Of a stretch of DNA of 64,000 nucleotides, positions 8,493-18,897 are shown one piece after another (position 1 is the first letter of the stretch; every line of letters starts with the position of its first letter). The translations under genes and the position numbers were made by a program. Source of the stretch: Streptomyces sp. P9-A2. GTDB lineage: Bacteria > Actinomycetota > Actinomycetes > Streptomycetales > Streptomycetaceae. The notes under the pieces were generated by a model. That model did no database searches. It had not been told where the DNA came from and worked only from the letters and a program-made list of their open reading frames with translations. The stretch lies in contig NZ_JAZIFX010000001.1 of assembly GCF_036634175.1 (NCBI RefSeq), positions 1,302,001 to 1,366,000 on the forward strand, written 5' to 3'.

Positions 8493-9429
8493 GACTCCCC
8501 CTGTGCGTGCGGTGTCTCGTCCTGCGCGGGTACGGCCACGGTGTCCTCGTCGGGGACGACCATGGTGCCGATGCCCTCGTCGGTGAAGATCTCCAGCAGG
8601 ATCGAGTGCTGGACCCGGCCGTCGATGACGCGGGCGGTGGTCACGCCGTTGCGCACGGCGTGCAGGCAGCCCTCCATCTTCGGCACCATGCCCGAGGACA
8701 GCTCCGGCAGCAGCTTCTCGAGCTGGGACGCGGTGAGGCGGCTGATCACCTCGTCGGAGTTCGGCCAGTCCTCGTAGAGCCCCTCGACGTCGGTGAGGAC
8801 CATGAGGGTCTCGGCGTCCAGAGCAGCAGCGAGTGCCGCAGCCGCCGTATCAGCATTGACGTTGTAGACATGGTGGTCGTCCTGGCTCCGGGCGATCGAC
8901 GAGACGACCGGGATACGGCCGTCGGCGAGCAGGGCCTCGATGGCGCCGGTGTCGATCTCGGTGATCTCCCCGACCCGTCCGATGTCGACGAACTCGCCGT
9001 CGATCTCGGGCCGGTGCCGGGTCGCGGTGATGGTGTGCGCGTCCTCGCCGGTGAGGCCGACGGCGAAGGGTCCGTGCCGGTTGAGCAGCCCGACCAGTTC
9101 GCGCTGCACCTGTCCGGCCAGCACCATCCGTACGACGTCCATGGCGTCCTCGGTGGTCACCCTGAGGCCGGCCTTGAACTCGCTGACGATGCCGTGCCGG
9201 TCGAGCGCGGCGCTGATCTGCGGGCCGCCGCCGTGCACGACGACCGGCTTGAGACCGGCGTGCCGCAGGAAGACCACGTCCTGGGCGAAGGCGTTCTTCA
9301 GTTCCTCGTCCACCATGGCGTTGCCGCCGAACTTGATGACGACGGTCTTCCCGTGGTGCCGGGTCAGCCAGGGCAGCGCCTCGATGAGGATCTGCGCCTT
9401 GGGCAGGGCGGTGTGCTTGCGGGTGGCGT

Positions 9430-9433
<4 letters not shown>
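8489..9433 (-). CDS. argB: acetylglutamate kinase
   Basis: A 314-residue amino-acid-kinase-fold enzyme that phosphorylates N-acetylglutamate, usually the arginine-inhibited step. Visible: [12 protein letters not shown] (ATP site), [14 protein letters not shown] (substrate site), [15 protein letters not shown] and [14 protein letters not shown]. The C-terminal tail of about 20 residues ([16 protein letters not shown]) is unstructured and variable in streptomycetes. ATGA overlap with argJ. Confidence 0.97.
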
Positions 9434-11671
<2,238 letters not shown>

Positions 11672-11674
11672 TGA

Positions 11675-12055
11675 GGGGCGGGCTGCCGGCGCGCGCCGGT
11701 GTGGTGACTGAGCGCGATGGTCGGCCCTTGAGCACTCCTGTCGGCCCCTGAGCGCGACGGTTGGTATGCAAGGCGATGGTGTGACCGTGCACTGGAGCTG
11801 CCCGATGAGCACCGGGCTCGTCGCGGGTGTGCGTCCCATTCGGCCGCAGGGCAGCGCCTGGACGGGTTGACCTGCGTGGTCTCCCTCGATCCCCTTCACC
11901 CGCCTTCGTGAACGTGCTGGGTCGGTGGCCTGTCGAGCCGACCGGGGATCGGCCCCGGGCCTCGAACCCTGCGATGGGGGGACCGGCCGCCTCCCGACCA
12001 CGGAATCGGGACCGGAAACTACGCTGGCACCCCTTCCGCCCGTCCAAGGAGCAGC
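11675..12055. other. 380 bp without a convincing gene
   Basis: Frames here lack the codon bias of neighbouring genes. An imperfect repetition of TGAGCGCGA with CGGCCC appears at 11709-11760. ACTACGCT near 12018 may be the -10 region of the following gene. I see no RNA gene. Confidence 0.4.
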
Positions 12056-12349
12056 GTGCCGCCGTCCTTCGTCCACCGGATCACCAAATACGACCCCGCC
12101 GACCACGACGAGCACGGCCACTACACCGGCGCCGAGGACACGGTCAGCGACCACGGACCTGTAGAAGCGGCGTACCTGGCGGCGATCGCCGCCTTCGCGG
12201 AGGCCTCGGACATCGACCGGCTGGAGATCCGCTGGGGTCCCCCTGCTCGCGGAGCTCGGGGGAGCGCGTGCCGGACGCCGCGAGCCGGACGCCCATTGAG
12301 TTGTGTTCGACTTGAACGGGCAGGTCACGGGGGTGACATGGGTGGGTGA
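12056..12349 (+). pseudogene. 5' remnant of a hypothetical gene
   Basis: GTG start with AAGGAG seven bases upstream. About 59 codons look real: MPPSFVHRITKYDPADHDEH, then GAEDTVSDHGPVEAAYLAAI and AAFAEASDIDRLEIRWG. I recall this opening from longer streptomycete proteins of unknown function. At 12232 the frame runs into a short palindromic element and then into non-homologous sequence ending at 12349, so the rest of the gene is missing. The IS remnant begins about 50 bp further on, which suggests the gene was cut by IS-related rearrangement. Confidence 0.6.
12232..12265. repeat. short palindromic element, copy 1
   Basis: The core TGGGGTCCCCC, then a small hairpin loop region, then GGGGGAG. 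The same architecture occurs inside pheT near 43910. Short G/C-rich palindromes of this type are, from memory, dispersed in Streptomyces genomes. Confidence 0.6.
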
Positions 12350-12399
12350 GGTCATGCTCGTGCTGGTCGGCGGCGGCTGTCTGTGGTGAAGATCGTCGG

Positions 12400-12785
12400 T
12401 CAGCGGGCGATCTCGTGCCGGTTGAGGACCATCAGCGCGCGGACGAGCCGGGTGGCCCACTTCACGTCGAGGCGGAGCCGGGTCACTGCGCGCCGGTTCT
12501 TCAGGTGTGCGAAGGCGTGTTCGCAGACGGCTCGTTCTGCGGCGATCAGCTGGTTGACCTGCTTCTTCGCGGGTGGGAGCTTCTTTCCCTCGGGCTTCTT
12601 GCAGCCGGTGACGACCGCCGGGTCGCTGCTGTCGTCGCCACCACCGTCGAGGCCGACGAAGCCCAGGCCGGCGATCGCGGCGAGGCCGGCCGCGCGGAGC
12701 CGGCCGACCAGGCCGTCGTGGCGGCAGGCGGTGATCTTCGAGCCGCGCGCGGGTCGGGCGGTGCAGGTCCGCCGCAGCCGGGCTC
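12400..12785 (-). pseudogene. IS5-type transposase, C-terminal remnant
   Basis: Reading the minus strand to the stop at 12400 gives about 127 residues with no internal stop. They include GLVGRLRAAGLAAIAGLGF, then AAERAVCEHAFAHLKNRR, and end with RLDVKWATRLVRALMVLNRH followed by EIAR. ERAVCEHAFAHLKNRR carries the catalytic glutamate region of DDE_Tnp_4 transposases (IS5 superfamily). The first two catalytic aspartates and the N-terminal half are absent, and an in-frame stop lies at 12783. It cannot be active. The neighbouring minus-strand start at 12845 (MTTPTATAAETIIHF) is in another frame and I cannot place it. Confidence 0.75.
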
Positions 12786-12888
12786 AGCCAGATGGCGGGT
12801 GAAGTGAATGATCGTTTCTGCGGCAGTGGCGGTAGGCGTGGTCATCTGGTGGCCTTCCGGTTCCGAAGGGCTGCCGCGGTGAAGCGCG

Positions 12889-14364
12889 TCATTTCCCGGC
12901 TGGGGCGGGGGCTCGGGGAAGGCGTAGCTGGAAGCATGCTCCGAGGGTCCGGGGGGTGAGGGTGAGGGTGCCTCGATGGCGGTGGGCCAAGTCGCGGGCG
13001 ATGGCGAGGCCCAGGCCGGTGCCGCCGTGGTCGCGGGAGCGGGCGTCGTCGAGCCGGACGAAGCGTTCGAAGATGCGCTCGGCGTCCTCGGTGGGCACGC
13101 CCGGTCCGTCGTCGTGCACCGTGAGGACGACCCAGGCGTCCTGGTTTCGGATGGTGATCTGGATGCGGTGTGCGGCGTGGCGGGCGGCGTTGTCGATGAG
13201 GTTGCGCAGCAGCCGCTCGTAATCGTCCCGGTTGCCGTGTACGGGGGCGGGGCCGGTGCTGTCGCAGGCGAGCACCAACGGCCGCCCGGTAAGCGGGTAT
13301 TGCTCGGTCATCCGGGAGACGAGGGCTGTCAGGTCGACGGCTTCGGTGCCGGCTATGGGGGTGCGGGTGTCGAGGCGGGCGAGAAGGAGCAGGTCCTCGG
13401 CGAGGGCCTGGAGGCGGCGGGTCTGTCGTGCGGCAGTGGTGACTGCCGCAGGCCAGTCGGTGCGTTCCGGGTAGGCGAGCGCGACTTCCAGGCTGGCCAG
13501 CAGTGTGGTGAGGGGGCTGCGCAGTTCATGAGCGGCGTCCGCGACGAAGCGGCGTTGCTGGGCAGCGGCGTTGTCGAGGCGTTGGAGGGTGGCGTTGATA
13601 GTGGTGGCCAGGGCGGTGATCTCGTGTCCCGTGGCGGGCACGGTGACGCGTTCGCGTGGGTCGTTCGCGGTGACCGAGGCGGTGAGGAAGCGGATGGCTT
13701 CGACCGGCCGCAGCGCGATGCGGACGGTGAAGTAGGCCGCGGCGGCGATCAGCACGAGGCCGACGAGGCCGGCCCGCAGCAGCAGGCGGTCGGTGCGCTC
13801 GGTGATTGCCTCGGCTGTGTGCGGGAGCACCACCACATAGACCCGCAGCTTGGCGTCGGCGGCGACGCCCAGAGCGGCGACTTTGTCGCTGCTGAGTTCA
13901 TCGGCCCTGATATCGGCGGTCATGACCCGCTGGGTCCCGCCGGCCATATCGAATTTGTCCCTGGGGTTGTAGTCGCGGTTCACAGGTATGCGGACGGTGG
14001 TGAGCGGCGTCAGCGCGGCCACGCCGGCTGTCGGCGGGGTGGGCATCACGTGATGGGTGTCGGGATAGGCGTGGCTCAGGGCCCCGCCGGAAGCGACAGC
14101 GGTGCGTCGGCCGGTGGCGACGACCTCGAACGGCACGGTGCTTATGGAGACGGGAATGACACCCTGGTTCAACTGTTCGCAGAGAGACCAGAGCTGCGTC
14201 CGGGCTTGTTCTTCGGCGATCTGCGTGCTCTGGCGGTAGACGTCGCGGTGTACCCACCAGCCGATGCCGACCAGGATGACGGCGGCGGTCGAGGCGACGG
14301 CCAGGGCCGTGCGGGCTCGCACCGACCGCGGCCACCAGCGGCGTCGCGGCTCAGTCGCGTTCAC
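12889..14364 (-). CDS. two-component sensor histidine kinase
   Basis: A 491-residue membrane kinase. Helix 1 at about residues 17-37 (TALAVASTAAVILVGIGWW), an extracytoplasmic sensor of about 160 residues, helix 2 near 215-235 (AGLVGLVLIAAAAYFTVRIA), then HAMP, HisKA with the phosphorylated histidine in RRFVADAAHELRSPLTTL, and an HATPase domain (NLIDNAARHA, DDGPGVP, GGTGLGLAIA). GTG at 14364 overlaps the upstream response regulator by 14 bases, so the two are one transcription unit. The open frame continues upstream through the regulator gene but only as a shadow. The sensor domain is not recognisable, so the signal is unknown. Confidence 0.95.
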   Translation of the reverse strand: MNATEPRRRWWPRSVRARTALAVASTAAVILVGIGWWVHRDVYRQSTQIAEEQARTQLWSLCEQLNQGVIPVSISTVPFEVVATGRRTAVASGGALSHAYPDTHHVMPTPPTAGVAALTPLTTVRIPVNRDYNPRDKFDMAGGTQRVMTADIRADELSSDKVAALGVAADAKLRVYVVVLPHTAEAITERTDRLLLRAGLVGLVLIAAAAYFTVRIALRPVEAIRFLTASVTANDPRERVTVPATGHEITALATTINATLQRLDNAAAQQRRFVADAAHELRSPLTTLLASLEVALAYPERTDWPAAVTTAARQTRRLQALAEDLLLLARLDTRTPIAGTEAVDLTALVSRMTEQYPLTGRPLVLACDSTGPAPVHGNRDDYERLLRNLIDNAARHAAHRIQITIRNQDAWVVLTVHDDGPGVPTEDAERIFERFVRLDDARSRDHGGTGLGLAIARDLAHRHRGTLTLTPRTLGACFQLRLPRAPAPAGK

Positions 14365-15031
14365 GGTCGTCCACCAGCCGGTAGCCGGTACCCCGTACGG
14401 TCTGCAGGGACTGCCGGTGGAACGCGGCGTCCACCTTCTTGCGCAGTGCGCTGACGCGCGCCTCCACCAGGTTGGGATCCCAGGCTTCATCGGGCCACGC
14501 GTGATAGAGCAGATCCGTTTTGGAGACTGCCTGGCCCGCCCTGCGGGCCAGCAGCTCCAGCACGGCGAACTCCCGGGGCGTGAGGTCCACCCGGGTCCCG
14601 GCCCGGCGGCAGACCCGGGCAGCGACGTCCAACGAGAGGTCCCCCACGGCGAGGACGGGCGGGGCGACCGTGGCGGCTCGTCTGACCAGAGCCCGCAGCC
14701 GTGCGACGAGCACCGTGTAGGAGAAGGGTTTGGCCAGGTAGTCGTCGGCCCCCGTGTCCAGGGCCTCTGCCTGGTCCCAGTCCCCGTCCTTGGCGGTGAG
14801 TACCAGGATGGGGGTCGCGTTGCCCTCCCGGCGCAGCTGGGCGCAGACCTTGTAGCCATTGAGTCCGGGCAGCATCAAGTCCAGTACGACAAGGGCGTAT
14901 TCGCCGGTCCGGGCCATCCACAGTCCCTGCCGGCCGTCATGGACGAGGTCGACGCTGTAGCCCTCGGCGGTCAGGCCGGTGCGCAGGGTGTGGGCAAGGT
15001 CCACCTCGTCTTCGACCACCAATATGCGCAT
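14351..15031 (-). CDS. OmpR-family response regulator
   Basis: A 226-residue regulator: receiver domain with acidic pocket VVEDE, phospho-acceptor aspartate in LVVLDLMLPGLNGY, conserved threonine LVLTAKD and lysine YLAKPF; then a winged-helix domain (VDLTPREFAVLELLARRAG, ending TVRGTGYRLVDD). Partner of the overlapping sensor kinase. ATG at 15031 opens MRILVVEDE directly. Divergent from the glycosyltransferase gene at 15160, which is a candidate target. Confidence 0.96.
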   Translation of the reverse strand: MRILVVEDEVDLAHTLRTGLTAEGYSVDLVHDGRQGLWMARTGEYALVVLDLMLPGLNGYKVCAQLRREGNATPILVLTAKDGDWDQAEALDTGADDYLAKPFSYTVLVARLRALVRRAATVAPPVLAVGDLSLDVAARVCRRAGTRVDLTPREFAVLELLARRAGQAVSKTDLLYHAWPDEAWDPNLVEARVSALRKKVDAAFHRQSLQTVRGTGYRLVDDRERD

Positions 15032-15159
15032 GCGGTGCAGCCTCGCACAGTGCCGGCCCGCCTTCCTGATCGGCCGGTCAGGTTGGATCAGCAACCGGTC
15101 AACGCGGTCCGGGCACGCTGGCGGAACTTCTTCGCCACTGCTGAAGGGCCCTGTCGTCG

Positions 15160-16650
15160 ATGTCCGTTGATGAACGTGCGCCCGCCGTGATCGAGACGGT
15201 CGCTGCTCCCCCACCCGTCCGTCGGCCGTCACCGCGTCCGGCCCGAGCGGTTGTCGTCCTCGCGCCCATGCTGCTGACCATCGCTCTTGGACTCTGGGGC
15301 ATCCGCAGGAAGAACACCATGTGGGGGGACGAGTCCGTCACCTATCAGCTCGCGCACCGCGACCTTTCGCAGATATGGCTCACCGTCCAGCATGTCGATC
15401 TGGTCCATGCCCTCCACTACGCCGTGATGCATGAGATCTTCGGTCTCTTCGGCGCAGGACTGCTGACGTTGCGGCTGCCGTCCGTGCTGGCGATGTCCGC
15501 GGCGGCGAGCGCAGTCGGGCTTCTGGGCCTGCGTCTGGCGGGGCCGCGTGTCGGGCTGCTGGCCGGGCTGGTGTTTCCGCTCCTTCCCCAGGTCCAGAAG
15601 TACGCGCAGGAAGGCCGCTCGTATGCCATGGTCTGCGCCCTGGTCGCCTGGGCCACCTATGCGCTCGTGGTCGGCGTCACACGTCACGCCCGATGGCGGT
15701 GGGCGGTCTACGGCTGCACCATGCTACTGGCCTGCCTGCTCCATGAGTTCGCGGTTCTCGCCCTGGTCGCACACGGCGTCACACTGGTCGTCTCCCGTGT
15801 TCCGCGACCGGTGCTGAGGGCGTGGGGTGTGACTGCCACAGGCGTGGTGGCCGGGCTGTTGCCGCTGGCGATCCGCAGTGCGGAGCAGTCCGCGCAGGTG
15901 TCCTGGATCGACGTACCGGTGCGGCTTCCTGAATTCCTGGCCGCGGCGGTCGTGGGCGTGGCGTGTGCCCTGGCGCCCGTGGCGGCGAGGGGACCCGTGC
16001 GGCTCCCTGTGCTGGCTGTGTCGATCGTTGTGCTTCCGTGTCTTCTGCTGCTGATCGCCTCGCTGGTCAAGCCCCTCTTCGTCGATCGGTACGTGCTCTA
16101 CAGCAACATCGGGATCGCCTTGCTGGTGGGCGCCTGCATGGATCACTTCCACCGGCTGCGGAAGTCGTCCCGCAACGCGGCGGTTGCGGGAGTGGCCGCG
16201 GTTGCCGTACTGGCCGCGCTCGTCCCGACGAGCCTTTCACTGAGGACGCCCCAGAGCCGGACCAATGACGTCACCGCCATCGGCGCCACCGTGCGCAAGG
16301 AAGGCCGTCCCGGCGACGGACTGCTCTATCTCTCCGGCCAGCACCGGATCTGGACCGCGGCCAACCCCGAGGACACCCGTTTCCTGACGGATCTGGCCCT
16401 GGCACAGGACCCCGTTTCGTCGAACACACTGGCAGGTGTCGAGCTTCCCGCCCCAGACATAGCGGCCCGCATGCTGGAGTTCGACCGAATCGTCGCGGTC
16501 CGCGCGGCGGGTGCGCACTCGCCGACCGACCCGCAGGAGGAAGCGAAAACAAGCACCCTGCGGCGCCACTTCCGCGAGTACGGAACAACCCATGTCAACG
16601 GGGCGCGAGTCACCGTCTACGTCCGAGACCACGAACCTCGCAGCCGGTGA
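15160..16650 (+). CDS. GT-C membrane glycosyltransferase, family 39-like
   Basis: A 496-residue polytopic protein with about ten membrane helices. The first extracytoplasmic loop reads KNTMWGDESVTYQLAHRD; the DE pair after helix 1 is the catalytic signature of GT-C glycosyltransferases (PMT/ArnT type), which use lipid-linked sugars. The C-terminal 130 residues are soluble and outside. It starts 128 bp from the divergent two-component system, which may regulate it. The acceptor is unknown; cell-wall polymers or secreted proteins are possible. Confidence 0.8.
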   Translation: MSVDERAPAVIETVAAPPPVRRPSPRPARAVVVLAPMLLTIALGLWGIRRKNTMWGDESVTYQLAHRDLSQIWLTVQHVDLVHALHYAVMHEIFGLFGAGLLTLRLPSVLAMSAAASAVGLLGLRLAGPRVGLLAGLVFPLLPQVQKYAQEGRSYAMVCALVAWATYALVVGVTRHARWRWAVYGCTMLLACLLHEFAVLALVAHGVTLVVSRVPRPVLRAWGVTATGVVAGLLPLAIRSAEQSAQVSWIDVPVRLPEFLAAAVVGVACALAPVAARGPVRLPVLAVSIVVLPCLLLLIASLVKPLFVDRYVLYSNIGIALLVGACMDHFHRLRKSSRNAAVAGVAAVAVLAALVPTSLSLRTPQSRTNDVTAIGATVRKEGRPGDGLLYLSGQHRIWTAANPEDTRFLTDLALAQDPVSSNTLAGVELPAPDIAARMLEFDRIVAVRAAGAHSPTDPQEEAKTSTLRRHFREYGTTHVNGARVTVYVRDHEPRSR

Positions 16651-16661
16651 GATCCAGTGTT

Positions 16662-16685
16662 CCGGCCGGCCCTGCGGCCGGCCCG
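16662..16685. terminator. stem-loop after the glycosyltransferase
   Basis: GGCCGGCC (16664-16671) and GGCCGGCC (16676-16683) pair around CTGC, 13 bases after the stop codon. Confidence 0.55.
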
Positions 16686-16783
16686 GCCGGGCGTCAGGAT
16701 CGTTCTGTCCCCCGCCGCGTCCCGAGCGTGCCCTTCGAGCACGGTGCTCGTGAACACGCTGGTGATCGCGCGGCGGGCCCTGT

Positions 16784-16814
16784 TTGACCTTGACACGGTG
16801 ACAAGGCCTTCACT
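16784..16814 (+). promoter_or_regulatory. MerR-type promoter with operator in a 19 bp spacer
   Basis: TTGACC (16784-16789) and TTCACT (16809-16814) are 19 bases apart. In the spacer lies the near-perfect dyad CCTTGACACGGTGACAAGG (16788-16806). A long spacer filled by such a dyad is the hallmark of promoters untwisted by MerR-family activators. A MerR-type gene is the second gene of this operon, so autoregulation is the natural reading. Confidence 0.8.
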
Positions 16815-16836
16815 GCTTGCCGAGGAGGTGGTCTCG

Positions 16837-17508
16837 ATGACGGCCACGGGACAGGACATGGATGCGGCACAAGTGATCCGGAGGCTGGAGGACGACCGTT
16901 CGTCCGTGCGGCTGCGGGCCGCCATGGCGGTCGGTACGACGCCCGACCCGCGCTTCGTCGACAAGCTCGTCGAGCGGTGCGCGATCGAGCCCGAGTTCTT
17001 CGTCCGCGACATGCTGACCTGGGCACTCGTCCGGCACCCGGCGTCCATGACGCTTCCCCGGCTGCTCCGCGAAGTCCGCTCGGAGCGTGCTCAGGCACGG
17101 AGCCAGGCGCTGCACACGCTGTCCAAGATCGGGGACCGGCGGGCGTGGCCGGCGATCACCCGGGCGCTGCTGACCGACGCCGACGACGAGGTGGCGCGGA
17201 GCGCCTGGCGGGCCGCGGTCGTGCTCGTGCCGGAAGGCGAGGAGTCCGCGTTGGCCACGGCGTTGGCGACGCAGCTCGGGCGCGGTGAGCGGGAGACGCA
17301 GCTGAGTCTCAGCCGGGCGCTGGTCGCACTGGGGGAAGCGACCGCGCCGGCTCTGCACGCCGCGACGACGGCCTCCGACCCGGGCGTGTGCGCGCACGCG
17401 CTCGCCACACAACGGCTGCTGCGCGACCCGGACGCCGGATTCGAGTTCGCGATCGAGGAGGCCAAGCGCACCGTGGCCCTCGGCGGGTCCGGCGAGGAGG
17501 GACAATAG
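16837..17508 (+). CDS. HEAT-repeat protein
   Basis: A 223-residue cytosolic alpha-solenoid protein. Repeats recur about every 30 residues: SVRLRAAMAVGTTPDPRFVD, FVRDMLTWALVRHPASMTLP, QARSQALHTLSKIGDRRAWP, VARSAWRAAVVLVPEGEES. GTG and ATG codons lie further upstream in frame, but ATG 16837 has GAGGAGG nine bases before it and begins the structured region. It is followed after three bases by the MerR-HEAT gene, so both are made together from the MerR-type promoter. HEAT proteins bind other proteins or nucleic acid (DNA glycosylase AlkD is one such fold); no catalytic motif is evident here. Confidence 0.85.
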   Translation: MTATGQDMDAAQVIRRLEDDRSSVRLRAAMAVGTTPDPRFVDKLVERCAIEPEFFVRDMLTWALVRHPASMTLPRLLREVRSERAQARSQALHTLSKIGDRRAWPAITRALLTDADDEVARSAWRAAVVLVPEGEESALATALATQLGRGERETQLSLSRALVALGEATAPALHAATTASDPGVCAHALATQRLLRDPDAGFEFAIEEAKRTVALGGSGEEGQ

Positions 17509-17511
17509 GGC

Positions 17512-18516
17512 GTGCTGATCGGTGAGGTGGCGCGGCGGTCCGGGGTCAGCGCCCGCATGCTCAGGCATTACGAGTCGCTCGGTCTGGTGCGGCCTTCGGG
17601 CCGTACGGGCTCCGGCTACCGGGAGTACTCCGGAGAGGACATCCGGCGGATCTTCCACATCGAGAGCCTGCGGTCGCTGGGGCTGTCGCTGCGTGAGATC
17701 GGACGCGCGCTCGAAGATCCCGGCTTCACGCCCTCGGCGCTCGTCGGCGACCTCATCCGTCAGACGCGCGAACGCATCGCGGCGGAGACCGAGGTCCTCA
17801 CGCGGCTGCGCCGGATCGACGCCGCGGATCCCGCCGGCTGGGAGGACGTCCTCCAGGTCGTCGCCCTCCTCCAGGCACTGGGGTCGAAGAGCGCCGAGGC
17901 GCGCCAGCGCGCGGCCCTCTCCTCTACCGACGAGGTTCCGGTGCCGGTGGAGGCCCTGGTCGAGGCGGCACTGAGCGAGACGGAGACGAACGTCGCCGGA
18001 GCCCTTCGATGGGCGCTGGCGCGTTCGGGCGACGGCGGCCCGGCGCTGCTGGCGGAGGGCCTCGGCTCACCGGTGGCCGCGGTGCGGGAGCGCGCCGTTC
18101 AGGCCCTCACCGAGATGCCCGGCGACGAGGCCGTCGCGCGGCTGCGGAGCGCTCTCGTGCACCCCGACGCCGCGGTCCGCGGGCACGCGGCTCTGGCACT
18201 CGGGACCCGCGGGGTGGCCGAGGCGGTCCCGACGCTCATCGACATGATCGTGGAGGGAAGGAACGACACCGACGCGGCCGACGCGCTGAGCGTGCTGGCG
18301 AGCGACAGCACGCAGGCGGACCGGATCGCGACCGGGCTCATCGACCGCCTCGCCCACGACACCACCCGAGCACCCGCACGCGGACGGCTGACCCAGGCAC
18401 TGGCGGGCGTCCCGGGAACGAGGGTGTCCCGTGCCCTCGAGGAGCTGTCGCACGACGGTGACCGCGCCGTGGCGTTGACCGCGACGTACCTTCTTCGGCT
18501 GCGCGACACACGGTGA
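17512..18516 (+). CDS. MerR-family regulator fused to HEAT-like repeats
   Basis: A 334-residue protein. Residues 1-70 are a canonical MerR winged helix-turn-helix (MLIGEVARRSGVSARMLRHY, then GYREYSGEDIRRIFHIESLR). A dimerisation helix follows to about 115 (IRQTRERIAAETEVLTRLRR). Instead of a small ligand domain, residues about 140-334 form HEAT-like repeats (VAAVRERAVQALTEMPGDEA, AAVRGHAALALGTRGVAEAV). GTG at 17512 is three bases after the upstream stop with GGAGG in reach. An effector sensed by protein contact rather than by a small molecule would suit this architecture, but that is inference. It probably acts on the operator at 16788-16806. Confidence 0.9.
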   Translation: MLIGEVARRSGVSARMLRHYESLGLVRPSGRTGSGYREYSGEDIRRIFHIESLRSLGLSLREIGRALEDPGFTPSALVGDLIRQTRERIAAETEVLTRLRRIDAADPAGWEDVLQVVALLQALGSKSAEARQRAALSSTDEVPVPVEALVEAALSETETNVAGALRWALARSGDGGPALLAEGLGSPVAAVRERAVQALTEMPGDEAVARLRSALVHPDAAVRGHAALALGTRGVAEAVPTLIDMIVEGRNDTDAADALSVLASDSTQADRIATGLIDRLAHDTTRAPARGRLTQALAGVPGTRVSRALEELSHDGDRAVALTATYLLRLRDTR

Positions 18517-18884
18517 CGGGTTGCCCCCGGGGTGCGCGTACTCGGCCCGCGCGGAGCGGAGGGGTGCCGGAGCCCCTCAGCGTCCGCCGCAGGAGGCCGG
18601 CGAGCCTCCTGGCCCGGTTTCCGCGGCACTACCCGACATCGCAGCGGACGATGAGACCACGGTCGTCCACTTCCTGGTGTCGCTCCAACGCCCATGGCTA
18701 CGGTACGTCGTCGTCCCAGCCCGCTTCGACTGATGTTCAGGGAACGCCCACCACCCGGCCCGGCCTCGAAATGCTCCGGTCAGCAGCGCCCACCCCGTCC
18801 GGCGGGCCGACCGCGACGCTCAGCCGGGCCGACTCGGGCGTTGAACGACCGACTGAGCCACTCGGTCACAGCTGTGTCCGACGC
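18517..18884. other. 370 bp intergenic region
   Basis: No gene with convincing codon use. A short frame ending at 18733 has a plausible-looking end (VVHFLVSLQRPWLRYVVVPA) but no recognised homologue and no start context. The 3' end of the interval holds the promoter of the next gene. Confidence 0.35.
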
Positions 18885-18897
18885 TAGGGTCCCGCAC

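Noticed and set aside
6510..8777. Very long plus-strand open frame opposite argR, argD and part of argB
   Set aside because: Shadow of high-GC coding DNA; composition is skewed, no domain is seen, and the minus-strand genes are certain.
11955..11985. Possible tRNA-like T-arm (sequence resembling GGTTCGA context)
   Set aside because: No matching acceptor, D or anticodon stems could be built on either strand.
18521..18733. 70-codon open frame between the MerR-HEAT and HEAT genes
   Set aside because: Only its last 30 codons look protein-like and there is no start context.
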